From Actinomycetes bacterium (GTDB lineage: Bacteria > Actinomycetota > Acidimicrobiia > Acidimicrobiales > JAMCPL01): a stretch of 64,000 nt of DNA. The notes beneath the pieces were generated by a model. It worked only from the letters and a program-made list of their open reading frames with translations, did not search any database and was not told the origin of the DNA. The translations under genes and the position numbers were made by a program. This document shows, piece after piece, positions 17,866 through 26,910 of this stretch (within the stretch, counting starts at the first letter, position 1; every line of letters starts with the position of its first letter). Location of the stretch: assembly GCA_021816935.1 (NCBI GenBank), contig JAKAWR010000003.1:83588-147587 (forward strand), read 5' to 3'.

Positions 17866-18986
17866 GCCCTCCTCAAGGTCCAGGAGCTGATCGTGAGCTC
17901 CGATCCGTTGACTGCTTCGGTCACCGTCTCGTAGTAGCTACCGGGTTCGGATCCGCCTGGCAAGGACACCGCCGTGGAGAGGGTCACCGACACCGGGGTA
18001 TCCCCCTGGGCGTCAATCGCCACATTAAGCGGATCCAGCGCCTGCGGCCTGCCCGCTCCAACCAGCGCGCCCGGCGCTGCCACCCCCGGAGCGAGTCCCT
18101 GCCACCATGACGTCTCGTTTCCTGCCAGAGCGTGCAGCCCGCCGAAGTAGGCCTCCAGAGCTGCCGCCTCTACGGCAAGGGGGCCAGGCGACTGCGCCCA
18201 TGCCCCGGACGACGAGCCGGATATCTCCATCCGCCCCATCGGAACCTCGTTAGCCTGCAGCGTAAGCCCCTGGGCTTGGAGCTGTACCGGGGCGGGCACC
18301 CCGGGCTCACGAGCGAAACCTTCCGCCTGCGAGACCAGTACCGCGCTCTCGGCCGGAGAGACGATCCTCGAAACGCCGATCTCCCGCGCCATCACCACGT
18401 AACGATTCGGTGTAAACCAGAGGGCATTGGTCGGCCAGCACGTGTCGAGCGCCAGGCTCGCAAAAGGTTCGCCGGGCAGCGCGGATCCCGCGTCAACCAC
18501 CGCCTGCCGGTAGACCTGGAACCTGTAAACGGTGCAGTCCTGGCTGAAGGTCATCACATCGCCTGCGCGCAACACGTTCAGGCGCCCGAAATAGCTCACG
18601 TCATGGGCCAGCAGCACCGAGGTGCCCCCGGCCCCGGGCATCACTGTCGCCGGGTAATGCCCGACGGCCACGGAAAGAACGGAATCGGAGACACCCTGCT
18701 CGACCGGAGCTGTGACACCGAGCGCCGGGATCGAAAGAACCCCGAGGATGCTACCGGCGTCGGCGGGAGCGGCGATGCATGCATTCGCCCGGGTGCGGCG
18801 GACCTGGGCTGAAGCATCCGGCGAAGTGCGCTCCGGTCCCGATCCGCGCCTGGCCGCCTTCACAAGCTCCTTACCTGCCGTCTGCTGGTGTACCGTCCAA
18901 CCGGTCACATAGCCCATCGCACCCAGGCCGCACCAGACGAGCAGGGTGCCCACGGTGCTCCTGATCCTCGCTGCATTCGCAATCAT
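17862..18986 (-). CDS. Sortase family transpeptidase (class E/F-like) with C-terminal extension
   Basis: 374 residues from ATG at 18986, chosen because AGGTGG sits 5-6 nt upstream and the ATG follows the upstream stop by 7 bp. One N-terminal membrane segment (VGTLLVWCGLGAMGYVTGW) precedes the sortase barrel (~65-230). The catalytic triad is visible: His in LLAHDVSYFGRL, Cys in LALDTCWP and Arg in TPNRYVVMAR. Residues after ~235 form an extra ~140-residue domain not part of the core fold. Sortases cleave a sorting motif in exported proteins and join them to the wall or to other subunits. Likely substrate: the upstream neighbour, whose C-terminus has a candidate motif. Confidence 0.85.
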   Translation of the reverse strand: MIANAARIRSTVGTLLVWCGLGAMGYVTGWTVHQQTAGKELVKAARRGSGPERTSPDASAQVRRTRANACIAAPADAGSILGVLSIPALGVTAPVEQGVSDSVLSVAVGHYPATVMPGAGGTSVLLAHDVSYFGRLNVLRAGDVMTFSQDCTVYRFQVYRQAVVDAGSALPGEPFASLALDTCWPTNALWFTPNRYVVMAREIGVSRIVSPAESAVLVSQAEGFAREPGVPAPVQLQAQGLTLQANEVPMGRMEISGSSSGAWAQSPGPLAVEAAALEAYFGGLHALAGNETSWWQGLAPGVAAPGALVGAGRPQALDPLNVAIDAQGDTPVSVTLSTAVSLPGGSEPGSYYETVTEAVNGSELTISSWTLRRA

Positions 18987-18993
18987 TTCCCAC

Positions 18994-20649
18994 CTACCGC
19001 GAACCGCTGCCTGCCCAGCGCCCGGTACCCGTTGCCCGTCCGCCCGCCGGAGGAGGCAACCGCCTGCAGAGCACCGCAGCGAGCCTCGATATGCGCCTCC
19101 ACTCGAGGAGGACAAGACCTGCGAGCACCATCCCCACCAGGTAGGGCATCGAGCCCGACCAAGGCTCACCGGTGTGAACGCTGGTTGCACCGGTTATCGG
19201 TGCGGCTGTCGCGCCGACCGCTGCCGGCGGGGTTGAAGCCGATACGGTCTTAGCGAGAGTGCTCGACGAAGGGGCAGCCGCGCCTGCCAAAGTGGCGTCA
19301 GCCGTGGCAAGTGACAGGCGCAAGCCGCCTCCATACGGATCTGACGCAGGAGCTCCCGCTCCCTCCGCCAGATCGACCGACAACCCCGACGATGATGCCA
19401 GGGCACCCGAGCCCGAGGCGCTGTGGCTGCCACTCGCCACCGTCACGGTGGATTGCAGCGGCGTGCCCGGGAGAACCGTTATCGACTGACCGGAAGCGAC
19501 CTGCTCCGTCTTGGCGCCCGACGCCGGAGTGGACACTGTCACAGTCGCTATGGCCGGTGAGTCGCTCGAGGAGAACGTGCCGTTGACAGCATCGTACGAT
19601 GCCGTTGCGCCAGCCACTCCGAGAGACACGCTGAGGAGTGGCAAGCCGTTCTGACCGGCTCCCGGCAGCAGGTCCAACCGGACCGCGTTAGCGAGAGCCG
19701 TGGACTTCATGCTGCCGTTGCCGCCTACGCTTTCCACAGTCGACGTGGCCGGCCCGCTCTGAATAGAGAGGATCTCCGACGACACCGGTATATGAAGAAG
19801 CGTGCCCAGGATCGAGGCGAGGGGTGCTCCGGTGAGCGGCAGGGATGGCAGCGTGCCGGCTGTACCGCCTCCTGCGGTCCCTATGCCGGGCAGTGAACCG
19901 CCGTTTGAGCCGTCGCCGGGAAGCCCCGCGAGGCGCTGCCGTGTAGCCGCCGGCAAAGCAGCACTCGGCAAAGGAATCGAAGGTATACCTCCGCCGGGCT
20001 GCGATCCACCGGTTGCCGGAAGGCCGATACCCGGCAGCCCCGTCGTCGGCAGACCCGATCGCGCTAAACCCGTGACGGGACCAAGCAGGTTCAGGATGCC
20101 TGCGAGCGAGAGCTGAACGGATGCAACAGAACCGCTCCCGGTCGCAGACACGAGCCCGTTCTGCGTGATCGAAGTATCGGCTGACGCACAGGCAAGCCCG
20201 GCATCGAGAGCCTGGCCGATCTGCGGCAGGGACGGTAACGTAGGTGTGGCACACCGCTGAGGCTGATTGTCTGAAGTGCCCGGTCCGGCCGATTGCGTGT
20301 GAGCGCTGCCGGTCAGGATCGGAAGAAGTTCTCCCATCCCGGATGCCGCTGCCGACGGATCGACTCCTGTGGTCCCGCCTGCGGATCCGGCGGCCGTTCC
20401 CGATGCCTTGCTCGCCCCCACCACCAGGGTCCGTCCGGCGATCTGGATGCTCAGCTCCCGGACTGACGATCCGGCTCTGATCTGAGTGATCTGCGCAGCA
20501 GTAGGAGTGGCAGCCGCCGATTGCGTGACTGCGCCGTAGCCAACCGCCAGCACGGCCGCTGCCGCAGGCACCGCTGCAATCGCCGCTAGCTTGCTCCACT
20601 TGCGGGGATCGAACCCGTTTCCCGCTGACCAGCTGTACTGCCTATGCAC
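18994..20649 (-). CDS. Large secreted surface protein, candidate sortase substrate
   Basis: 551 residues from GTG at 20649 with GGGAGG 6 nt upstream. A signal peptide (LAAIAAVPAAAAVLAVGYGAV) is followed by Ser/Gly/Pro-rich sequence with regular hydrophobic repeats, suggesting beta-rich or extended surface structure (GLPTTGLPGIGLPATGG; TLPSLPLTGAPLASILG). Near the end is SVHTGEPWSGS, then a hydrophobic helix (PYLVGMVLAGLVLLEW) and a basic tail: the classic layout of a sorting signal, though the motif is not canonical LPxTG. The sortase gene starts 7 bp after its stop. Two cysteine-bearing segments (QRCATPT, GLACASA) occur near residue 135-155. Confidence 0.7.
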   Translation of the reverse strand: MHRQYSWSAGNGFDPRKWSKLAAIAAVPAAAAVLAVGYGAVTQSAAATPTAAQITQIRAGSSVRELSIQIAGRTLVVGASKASGTAAGSAGGTTGVDPSAAASGMGELLPILTGSAHTQSAGPGTSDNQPQRCATPTLPSLPQIGQALDAGLACASADTSITQNGLVSATGSGSVASVQLSLAGILNLLGPVTGLARSGLPTTGLPGIGLPATGGSQPGGGIPSIPLPSAALPAATRQRLAGLPGDGSNGGSLPGIGTAGGGTAGTLPSLPLTGAPLASILGTLLHIPVSSEILSIQSGPATSTVESVGGNGSMKSTALANAVRLDLLPGAGQNGLPLLSVSLGVAGATASYDAVNGTFSSSDSPAIATVTVSTPASGAKTEQVASGQSITVLPGTPLQSTVTVASGSHSASGSGALASSSGLSVDLAEGAGAPASDPYGGGLRLSLATADATLAGAAAPSSSTLAKTVSASTPPAAVGATAAPITGATSVHTGEPWSGSMPYLVGMVLAGLVLLEWRRISRLAAVLCRRLPPPAGGRATGTGRWAGSGSR

Positions 20650-21325
20650 GGCCGGCCTCCCTTCACTTTCCGGCGCCCTTGCTCTCGCTGCCTTTTCCGC
20701 AAGCCGGCCTACATGTAGACCGGCAGCACAGGAGCCATTCCTTCAACGAAAATGAGTCGCCTGCCCCGGGTGAAGTTCCCTCGGATGCTCGACGCCACTA
20801 ACAATTCAACGGCCCTGGCGGCAACTTCTTACGGTCTGGCGAAAACTTTTCGTAGTTTTTCTGCCACGCTCCGCTGCCCTCGGCGGCAGGCGTGCAGGCG
20901 GTCCTCGCAAGCAGGGATATCGGCGTGACCGATTATCTCGGATAGCAATAGCAGGGAGAAGGCAGCCATCCTCGAAGCGAGGCGATCGGCGTAGCCGATA
21001 TCTCGGATAGCAGAGGGGAAGGAAGCCCCGAAGGGCTAACCTTCCCCTGGCTCTGCTATGGGGTGCGCAGAGAGCTTGGTTTCGCATGGGTGCCCGCATT
21101 CCGCAAGTACCCATGCGACAGCCACTGCATTGATGGGACGCATGTACAACGACCAACACCTCCCCTTCTTACGGTTCCGCCTGCAAACCCGCTCCGACGT
21201 GCAGGCGGCCACGAGAACTTCCTGCCCGGGGCTCGGCCGGGGGGCTGGTGGGGCGGCGGGCCGGGCAAGATTCTCCCGCAACGAACCAGCGCCCCCGTGC
21301 TTGCCCCCAGGAAACGTCGGACGGC
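20650..21325. other. 676-bp gap without a convincing gene
   Basis: The region holds an imperfectly duplicated segment (ggcgt-accgat followed by tatctcggatagca, at ~20922-20946 and ~20985-21012) and a long hairpin at 21007-21059. Open frames here have atypical composition and no recognisable domains. It separates the 3' end of the aminotransferase gene from the 5' end of the surface-protein gene, so it should hold a terminator and a promoter; I could not identify a clear promoter. Confidence 0.5.
21007..21059 (-). terminator. Long two-level hairpin, possible terminator of the aminotransferase gene
   Basis: Outer arms atagcag...aggggaagg (5') and ccttcccc...ctgctat (3') pair with a small bulge; inside them agccc and gggct form a second stem with a cgaa loop. 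No T-run follows on either strand, so a simple intrinsic terminator is uncertain; an RNA-structural role is possible. Confidence 0.4.
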
Positions 21326-22744
21326 TCACCCGCGCGGGGAAGGGCCAGCGGACTTCGGGGTTGCCGGCCTGCTCGGGGTTGCGGCCCGGCTCGCCAGGGC
21401 CCAGCCGAAGCGCCATACCGGCCTGCTGCTCGCGTGGATCGAGTCCATCACCTCGCAGAACCCGTCCATGAACCACGATATATCTGAATCGGAGATGATA
21501 AGTGGAGGTAACAGCTTCAGCACGTCCATGTTGTCTGCGGCCGTCTGGGTCAGGATGCGGTGCTTGCGGAAAAGATCGACCACGATCATCTCGGTCACGA
21601 GGCCTCGCCTCACCCTGGTAAGCAGCTCCCAGCGCGCCCTCGGGCCCCGAGAGCGCGGCCGCCCCAGTTCGATCCCGACGAGAAGACCCCTCCCGCGCAC
21701 CTCCTTCACCATCTCGTAACGGGACGCCACAGACTTCAATTCCGCTGCAATTGCCTCCCCCCGCAATGCCGCGTTCTCGATCAGACCATCCTCCTCGAGC
21801 ACGGCCAGCGTTGCCAGCCCTGCCACCATCGCCATCAGATTGGTCCCGAAGGTAGTGTCATGTACGAGGACCCGGTCCATCGAGGAGTAGACCTTCTTGA
21901 AAACTCTATCCGTGCCGAGGGTCGCGGCCACCGGCACGAAGCCTCCCGAGAGGGTTTTTGCAACGGTGACGAGGTCCGGTTCGGCCCCGTCGTGTTCATA
22001 GCTGAAGAACCTGCCCGTGCGGCCAGCGCCGGCCTGAACCTCGTCGCAGATCAGGAGCGCCCCCCGGCGGTGCAGAAGCTGCGTCGCCGCCACAAGGAAA
22101 CCGTCCGGCACTACTCTTACACCCTTACCCTGAACCGGCTCGATGATCAACGCAGCCACGTCCCCCCGGGACAGCTCCCGTTGCAAGGCACCGAGATCGC
22201 CGAAGGGGACCTCCGTACCCGGCAGTAGCGGGCCGAAGCCCTTACGGAACTCCCTCCCGCCGTTGACCGATAGCGCTCCTGCCGTCAGCCCGTGAAACGC
22301 ATGATCGCAATAGAGGACGCGCGACCGGCCCGTGGAGTACCGGGCGAACTTCAGCGCCGCTTCCACCGCCTCACTGCCACTGTTGCACATGTAGACCCGG
22401 TCAAGATGTGGTGCGCGCTTCAGGAGCGCCTCCGCGAACAATCCCGCCACCAGCGGCGTGTCCATCTGGACAAGGTCGGCCAGCTCCGAGTCGAGCGCTT
22501 CGTGCAAGGCTCTCCGCACCGACGGGTGGCCCCTCCCGATACCGAACGCGCCAAACCCCGTCAGGAAATCGAGGTACCTGTCACCGGTGTCGTCGAATAG
22601 GTACGCACCCTCCGCCCTTGCCCATCGGCGATCCAGGCCGATCGTATGAACGACGCGGGCCATCTGAGGGTTGAGGTAGCGGCACCACAACTCGGCGCCT
22701 TCGCCGTCCCGCTCGCGGATCGCACGCCGAAGTTCGAATGGCAT
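21326..22744 (-). CDS. Class III PLP-dependent aminotransferase
   Basis: 472 residues from ATG at 22744 with GAGG 8 nt upstream. Fold-type I aminotransferase of the ornithine/acetylornithine/GABA class. Visible landmarks: FLTGFGAFGIGRGHP near residue 65, SGSEAVEAALK (cofactor phosphate loop), DHAFHGLTAGALS, LICDEVQAGAGRTG (Asp for the pyridine nitrogen) and the Schiff-base lysine in VAKTLSGG. The last ~35 residues are Arg/Pro-rich and unlike the family. The substrate cannot be set from sequence. No biosynthetic partner is adjacent; the next genes upstream encode membrane proteins. A 29-C run lies about 60-90 bp before the start. Confidence 0.88.
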   Translation of the reverse strand: MPFELRRAIRERDGEGAELWCRYLNPQMARVVHTIGLDRRWARAEGAYLFDDTGDRYLDFLTGFGAFGIGRGHPSVRRALHEALDSELADLVQMDTPLVAGLFAEALLKRAPHLDRVYMCNSGSEAVEAALKFARYSTGRSRVLYCDHAFHGLTAGALSVNGGREFRKGFGPLLPGTEVPFGDLGALQRELSRGDVAALIIEPVQGKGVRVVPDGFLVAATQLLHRRGALLICDEVQAGAGRTGRFFSYEHDGAEPDLVTVAKTLSGGFVPVAATLGTDRVFKKVYSSMDRVLVHDTTFGTNLMAMVAGLATLAVLEEDGLIENAALRGEAIAAELKSVASRYEMVKEVRGRGLLVGIELGRPRSRGPRARWELLTRVRRGLVTEMIVVDLFRKHRILTQTAADNMDVLKLLPPLIISDSDISWFMDGFCEVMDSIHASSRPVWRFGWALASRAATPSRPATPKSAGPSPRG

Positions 22745-22786
22745 TCACATATCCTCGCACGCGGGCACCCTCGCCTGCGCTGGCGA

Positions 22787-22833
<47 letters not shown>

Positions 22834-22915
22834 ACCAAGCCCGGCGCTGTACCATTCTCGGCTTCGAGTCCACGCTCGCGGACGCCGGGCGCCAGGGAAG
22901 GCCCGCAGCGTGCAA

Positions 22916-23596
22916 TCAACGAACGAGCGATACGGCGTCTACTACCACGAGCGAGACGACCATGACCATCACGGCCACGTAGACCGTTCCGACGGGCCAG
23001 CGCCACGGGTGGTTGACCTGCCAGAATCGCCGGATTCCCATTACGTCGAAGACGAGGGCAAGCAGGCCGACCGGAATGCCGATCGCGGGTCCTACACCCG
23101 ACGCCAGCCCTGCTGTAGGAAGAACCACCGGCAGCACCACGTAGCTGAGGAGGCACCGCAGCGCCGAAAGCGCCATCGACACGCCGAAAATGCGGTGGGC
23201 TCGTTCTTCCGCCGCACCCTGCCATGCCCGATCAATCGGCTGCCCTCCCGCTCCAATCGCTTCCCACCTCCCATCGCCGGCCTGCGGGGCCCCATTACCC
23301 GGCTCCAGTCCTCCGGCAGGCGGCCTATGCTCTCCCCTCACGCACAGGAGACGACATACGAACTTATCTGCACGCGATATGTATCCGCTCCCGCGATGCT
23401 CGCCGCTTCCCTCGTGTTCCGCACTTTCCAGTACCCTTACCGGCCCGCCGGTTGGGTGACTCTCCTGCCCGCCGGCGCGCACGGCGACCGGACCGTTCTC
23501 CCGGATATTCGCTCGCATACCGGTCGCACTGCCCTCACGGCCTCCCGATGCTCCCCCCGCTTGCCGGGGCTCGGCAACTTCCACGCCGGCGTTCAT
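22916..23596 (-). CDS. Hypothetical membrane protein
   Basis: 226 residues; the ATG overlaps the DUF3817 gene stop (ATGA). Residues 1-135 are polar, Gly/Arg-rich and probably disordered. The C-terminal ~90 residues hold three hydrophobic stretches (SALRCLLSYVVLPVVLPTAG, IGIPVGLLALVFDVMG, TVYVAVMVMVVSLVVVDA) separated by FWQVNHPWRW. I do not recognise the family; the compact C-terminal part looks conserved while the N-terminus looks like a lineage-specific extension. Third gene of a coupled three-gene set of small membrane proteins. Confidence 0.6.
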   Translation of the reverse strand: MNAGVEVAEPRQAGGASGGREGSATGMRANIRENGPVAVRAGGQESHPTGGPVRVLESAEHEGSGEHRGSGYISRADKFVCRLLCVRGEHRPPAGGLEPGNGAPQAGDGRWEAIGAGGQPIDRAWQGAAEERAHRIFGVSMALSALRCLLSYVVLPVVLPTAGLASGVGPAIGIPVGLLALVFDVMGIRRFWQVNHPWRWPVGTVYVAVMVMVVSLVVVDAVSLVR

Positions 23597-24006
23597 GGCT
23601 CTGTGGGTGCCATCGCCATATCGTCACCCGCCGGACCGGTAGGCCTTTGCGTGACGGCGGCAAGATCGCTAAGGGTTCGCCGGGTCACGTGCCGCTCGAC
23701 GGCGAATGCAAGAAACGGCAGGAACCCAGCCGCCACCACGCCCATGACCTGCCAAAGGGTCCAGCGTCCCCTCCTTGCCAGGTCGGCACCCGCTACCAGG
23801 TAGGCAATGTACAGGAAGCCGTGGACCGGTCCCACGATGCTCACCACCTCAGGCCGTCCGGCGGCGTATTGCAGCGGCATGCCCACGAAAACGAGGATGA
23901 TGAGACCCGTACCTACGACGTATGCCATGATCCTGTACCTACGCAGCGCAGCCCTCACCGCCACCGGCGACACCGAACCCCTCAGAACGGACACCGCACT
24001 ACCCAT
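23593..24006 (-). CDS. DUF3817 family integral membrane protein
   Basis: 137 residues from ATG at 24006, chosen because GGAG lies 7 nt upstream and the start overlaps the upstream stop by 8 bp; the frame extends further but overlaps that gene. Three hydrophobic helices with the family pattern: residues near RIMAYVVGTGLIILVF, GPVHGFLYIAYLVAGADLA and a Trp/Gly-rich third helix followed by FAVERHV. DUF3817 proteins are small actinobacterial membrane proteins of unknown role, usually next to a gene like the one at 23999-24574, as here. Confidence 0.8.
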   Translation of the reverse strand: MGSAVSVLRGSVSPVAVRAALRRYRIMAYVVGTGLIILVFVGMPLQYAAGRPEVVSIVGPVHGFLYIAYLVAGADLARRGRWTLWQVMGVVAAGFLPFLAFAVERHVTRRTLSDLAAVTQRPTGPAGDDMAMAPTEP

Positions 24007-24574
24007 TGGCCAACTCCGCCAGATACCTGTTGTACGCCTCCAGCTCCCCGTCGCTCTCGGAGCGTTGATCCAGCCCCTGCTCAACCCCGGGATCGCTCCC
24101 CATGGACACCGGACCGAGCGCGGCCGCGACGGCCGACGACGCAGGCCGCGGCGGCGCAGGCGCCACACTCCCAACATGAGCAGGCTCAGCCACTCCCGAT
24201 CCCGAAGAGGCGAGATCGGCCCCTGACATGCCCACGACATCCTGATCGCGAAGAAGCTTTGCCCACATGTAGACCGCGTACCCGGCGAACAGGGGCCACT
24301 CGAACGTGTATAGCCAGCTGAGCGTATTACCCGAGCGGGCTGCATCGAACTGCCACCACGCGGCCGCCAGGCAACCCGGGAAAACCACGAGAAGTGTGAC
24401 ATGGAGCCTGACCGCTCCCGGCGTCCGCCATCCGATCGCCGCGCCTCGATGCCGATCCTCGCCTCCCGGCTCATCATCGCCCGGCTGCATTGGCAGATCG
24501 TCACTCTGCCCGATACCAAACCGCCTCGGTTCCGCCCCGCCATCCCGACCAAAGTCGGCCTGCAGGCGTCTCAC
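23999..24574 (-). CDS. Conserved actinobacterial two-helix membrane protein (DUF3817 partner)
   Basis: 191 residues from GTG at 24574, with AAGGGGG about 6 nt upstream. Two hydrophobic segments (LHVTLLVVFPGCLAAAWWQF and WPLFAGYAVYMWAKLL) lie mid-protein and the C-terminus ends LEAYNRYLAELANG. This architecture is widespread in actinobacteria, sometimes mislabelled as a glucitol-operon regulator; no DNA-binding domain is visible. Function unknown. The 216-bp gap upstream (24575-24790) shows no gene. Confidence 0.7.
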   Translation of the reverse strand: MRRLQADFGRDGGAEPRRFGIGQSDDLPMQPGDDEPGGEDRHRGAAIGWRTPGAVRLHVTLLVVFPGCLAAAWWQFDAARSGNTLSWLYTFEWPLFAGYAVYMWAKLLRDQDVVGMSGADLASSGSGVAEPAHVGSVAPAPPRPASSAVAAALGPVSMGSDPGVEQGLDQRSESDGELEAYNRYLAELANG

Positions 24575-24790
24575 GTCGCCCCCTTCCGGCCCAGCGCAGC
24601 CCGCAGTGATACCGCTGGCTTATCCGCTCCCTTCTTGACAGTCATATCCAATGTCAAGGATACCGCACGCAGGAGCCGAAAACGGTCACGCGGAATTATT
24701 ATCCTCTCGCCGCTCGAACACACCTGGCGATGGCTCGCGCGATTGAAACGAATTTCCGCGGTGGTTCAGGGCCGGATCCCCGAAAATCGG

Positions 24791-25555
24791 CTATCCGGAC
24801 GCGCTGGTGATCCGGTCGACGAGGGCGGTAAGCCGGTTCCTCACCTCTGCCTCGCTCCCCTGCTCCGCTGCCTCGAGCAGTTCTTCATCACCCAGCAGGT
24901 CCTCGTCGATCATCCGGTGCCAATCGATTCCCTCCGTGCTGGCCTCCCTCTCGTGGATCATCCCGCGGGCCTCCCCGAGCAGCTTCGCCAGCACGTCGAC
25001 GTTTGGAGGTACGGAGCCTCCTCCCTGGATGCGGTTGCGGAGCCAGACGGCGAGCGCCGGACTGGCGCCGCCGGTCGAGACGGCGACCGACACCGTACCG
25101 CTACGATATACGGCAGGCAGGAGCACGCTCGAAAGTTCCGCTTTGTCGGCGACGTTTACGAGAACACCGGCCCTCCTTGCGTCCTCCGATACGACTCGGT
25201 CCACATCCTCCACGCCGGTCGCAGCTACGACAAAGAAATAGCCGCCCGCCTCTCCCTCCCGGTAGGCGCGCCGTTCTATATGCAGGTTCGCCTCAAGCCC
25301 CCCTGCACCGGAACCCATCGGACCGGCCAGCTTCTCGGCGTGCTCCATGCGCTTCATGTGCTCGGCCGGAATCGCCTGCTCGGCCAGCTCCTGCAACGCA
25401 GGCGAGATCACCGGAGCCACAACCGTAACCTCGGCCCCGCAAGGCGCCAGCACCGACACCTTTCTGGCTGCAACAGCGCCGCCGCCGACGACGAGGCACG
25501 GGGAACCGGCTAGCGACAGCGCAAGCGGGAGAAGGCGGTGAGGCTCTACGTCCAT
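24791..25555 (-). CDS. Precorrin-2 dehydrogenase / sirohydrochlorin ferrochelatase (Met8p type)
   Basis: 254 residues. The N-terminal Rossmann motif VVGGGAVAARKV binds NAD, and the conserved segments VVAATG, VNVADKAE and VAVSTGGASPALAVWLRN match the CysG N-terminal/Met8p family. It oxidises precorrin-2 and inserts iron to give siroheme, the cofactor of sulfite and nitrite reductases. There is no uroporphyrinogen methyltransferase domain, unlike full-length CysG. A ~30-residue insertion (EHMKRMEHAEKLAGPMGSGAGG region) is unusual. It overlaps cysN by 10 bp, tying siroheme supply to sulfate activation. No sulfite reductase gene is in the window. Confidence 0.88.
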   Translation of the reverse strand: MDVEPHRLLPLALSLAGSPCLVVGGGAVAARKVSVLAPCGAEVTVVAPVISPALQELAEQAIPAEHMKRMEHAEKLAGPMGSGAGGLEANLHIERRAYREGEAGGYFFVVAATGVEDVDRVVSEDARRAGVLVNVADKAELSSVLLPAVYRSGTVSVAVSTGGASPALAVWLRNRIQGGGSVPPNVDVLAKLLGEARGMIHEREASTEGIDWHRMIDEDLLGDEELLEAAEQGSEAEVRNRLTALVDRITSASG

Positions 25556-26910
25556 GAGCGGGCCGCCGGCCGCGATGCGGTGGGCACCTGCGAGCGGACC
25601 GTATCCCCCGAACCGGCAAGCTCTCCCGAACCGGCCGGCGTCAAAGAACCGGCCCCGCCGGCCACCGCGCCCCGCACCATCCCTGCTGCAACGGTCGCAT
25701 GCGTCACCTTGTCGATCAGGATGAAACTTCCGGTGTGGCGGCTGTCACCATATGCGTCTATCGCTACCGGCGTCGACGTCTCCAGGATGACCCTGCCAAT
25801 GCCGTTCTGTTCCAGCCCCGAGGCGGGCACCTCGGCCACCGCGTCGATATCGAGCGAGGTGACTACCGCCTCGATCCTCGCGGGCGTCGTCTGCGTGCCG
25901 ATTTTCACAAGGTACCCGCCTCCAGCAACCGCAGCCAACGAGTCAAACCAGCACAGCATCGATTCGAACCGCCGGGTTACATACGGTGCACCGGCACCAT
26001 CAGCAATGACATCGCCGCGCTGGACCCCGACGTCGCCCTCCAACTCCACAGAGACGGACACAAGGGGGTGCGCAACTTCCAATTCGCCTGCCGGTCCGAA
26101 AATTCTCACCACCCGTGTCTCCACTCCGGCCGGCAGCACAACGACATCCTGGCCGCGGCGCAGTATCCCACCGGTCACCATCCCTGCATAACGCCTGGCC
26201 GAGCCGGTCCGGCGGATCACGTACTGAACGGGTAGCCGGGCCGTCGCCGTGAAGTTGAACGATGTGGTTTCGGACGCAACGTTCTCCAGGGCCTCGAGCA
26301 GTGTCGGTCCTTCGTGCCAGGCAAGCGCGCCGGCCCTGCGCACAACATTCTCCCCCGTCAGCGCAGATACCGGCACGACGGTCAGGTCGGCTCCGGCTAT
26401 CCCCAATTTCACGCTGACGCTGTCGAGCTCCGTCCGGATTCGCTCGAACGCCTGCTCGCTGTAGCCCACTGCGTCCATCTTGTTGACGGCTACTATGAAC
26501 TGGGAGATGCCAAATAGGAATGCGATCGCCAGGTGCCTCTTGGTCTGATCGCGAATACCCCGCTCGGCATCCAGGACAGCGAGGGCGAGATCGGCGGTAG
26601 AGGACCCTGTCGCCATATTGCGCGTGTACTGGAGGTGGCCCGGGCAGTCCGCGAGTATGAGCTTGCGGCCCGGGATCGAGAAGTACCTGTAGGCCACGTC
26701 GATCGTGATCCCCTGCTCCCTCTCGGCCATGAGACCGTCCGTCAAGAGGGAAAGGTCGAGCTCATCGAAACCCCGCTTCCGGCTCGCGATCAACGTTGCC
26801 TCCAGGTGATCATCAGGTATCTGGCCGGTGTCGTGAAGAAGCCTACCGATCAGCGTCGACTTGCCGTCGTCGACCGCCCCCACTGCCGTGAGTCTCAGGA
26901 GATCGCTCAA
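25546..26910 (-). CDS. cysN: Sulfate adenylyltransferase subunit 1, GTPase subunit
   Basis: 454 residues from TTG at 26910, which has GGGAGGG 6 nt upstream and overlaps the cysD stop (TTGA). The frame is open further upstream but lies over cysD. EF-Tu-like GTPase: G1 GAVDDGKST, G2 region EREQGITIDVAYRYF, G3 DCPGH, G4 NKMD. Two beta-barrel domains follow to ~415; the last ~30 residues are low complexity. GTP hydrolysis drives CysD to make adenosine 5'-phosphosulfate (APS). There is no CysC APS-kinase domain at the C-terminus, consistent with direct APS reduction by the CysH encoded next door. Confidence 0.95.
   Translation of the reverse strand: MSDLLRLTAVGAVDDGKSTLIGRLLHDTGQIPDDHLEATLIASRKRGFDELDLSLLTDGLMAEREQGITIDVAYRYFSIPGRKLILADCPGHLQYTRNMATGSSTADLALAVLDAERGIRDQTKRHLAIAFLFGISQFIVAVNKMDAVGYSEQAFERIRTELDSVSVKLGIAGADLTVVPVSALTGENVVRRAGALAWHEGPTLLEALENVASETTSFNFTATARLPVQYVIRRTGSARRYAGMVTGGILRRGQDVVVLPAGVETRVVRIFGPAGELEVAHPLVSVSVELEGDVGVQRGDVIADGAGAPYVTRRFESMLCWFDSLAAVAGGGYLVKIGTQTTPARIEAVVTSLDIDAVAEVPASGLEQNGIGRVILETSTPVAIDAYGDSRHTGSFILIDKVTHATVAAGMVRGAVAGGAGSLTPAGSGELAGSGDTVRSQVPTASRPAARSWT

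Noticed and set aside
21036-21476. 146-codon minus-strand open frame after the aminotransferase
   Set aside because: Overlaps the aminotransferase 3' end in another frame, with no ribosome site or domain.
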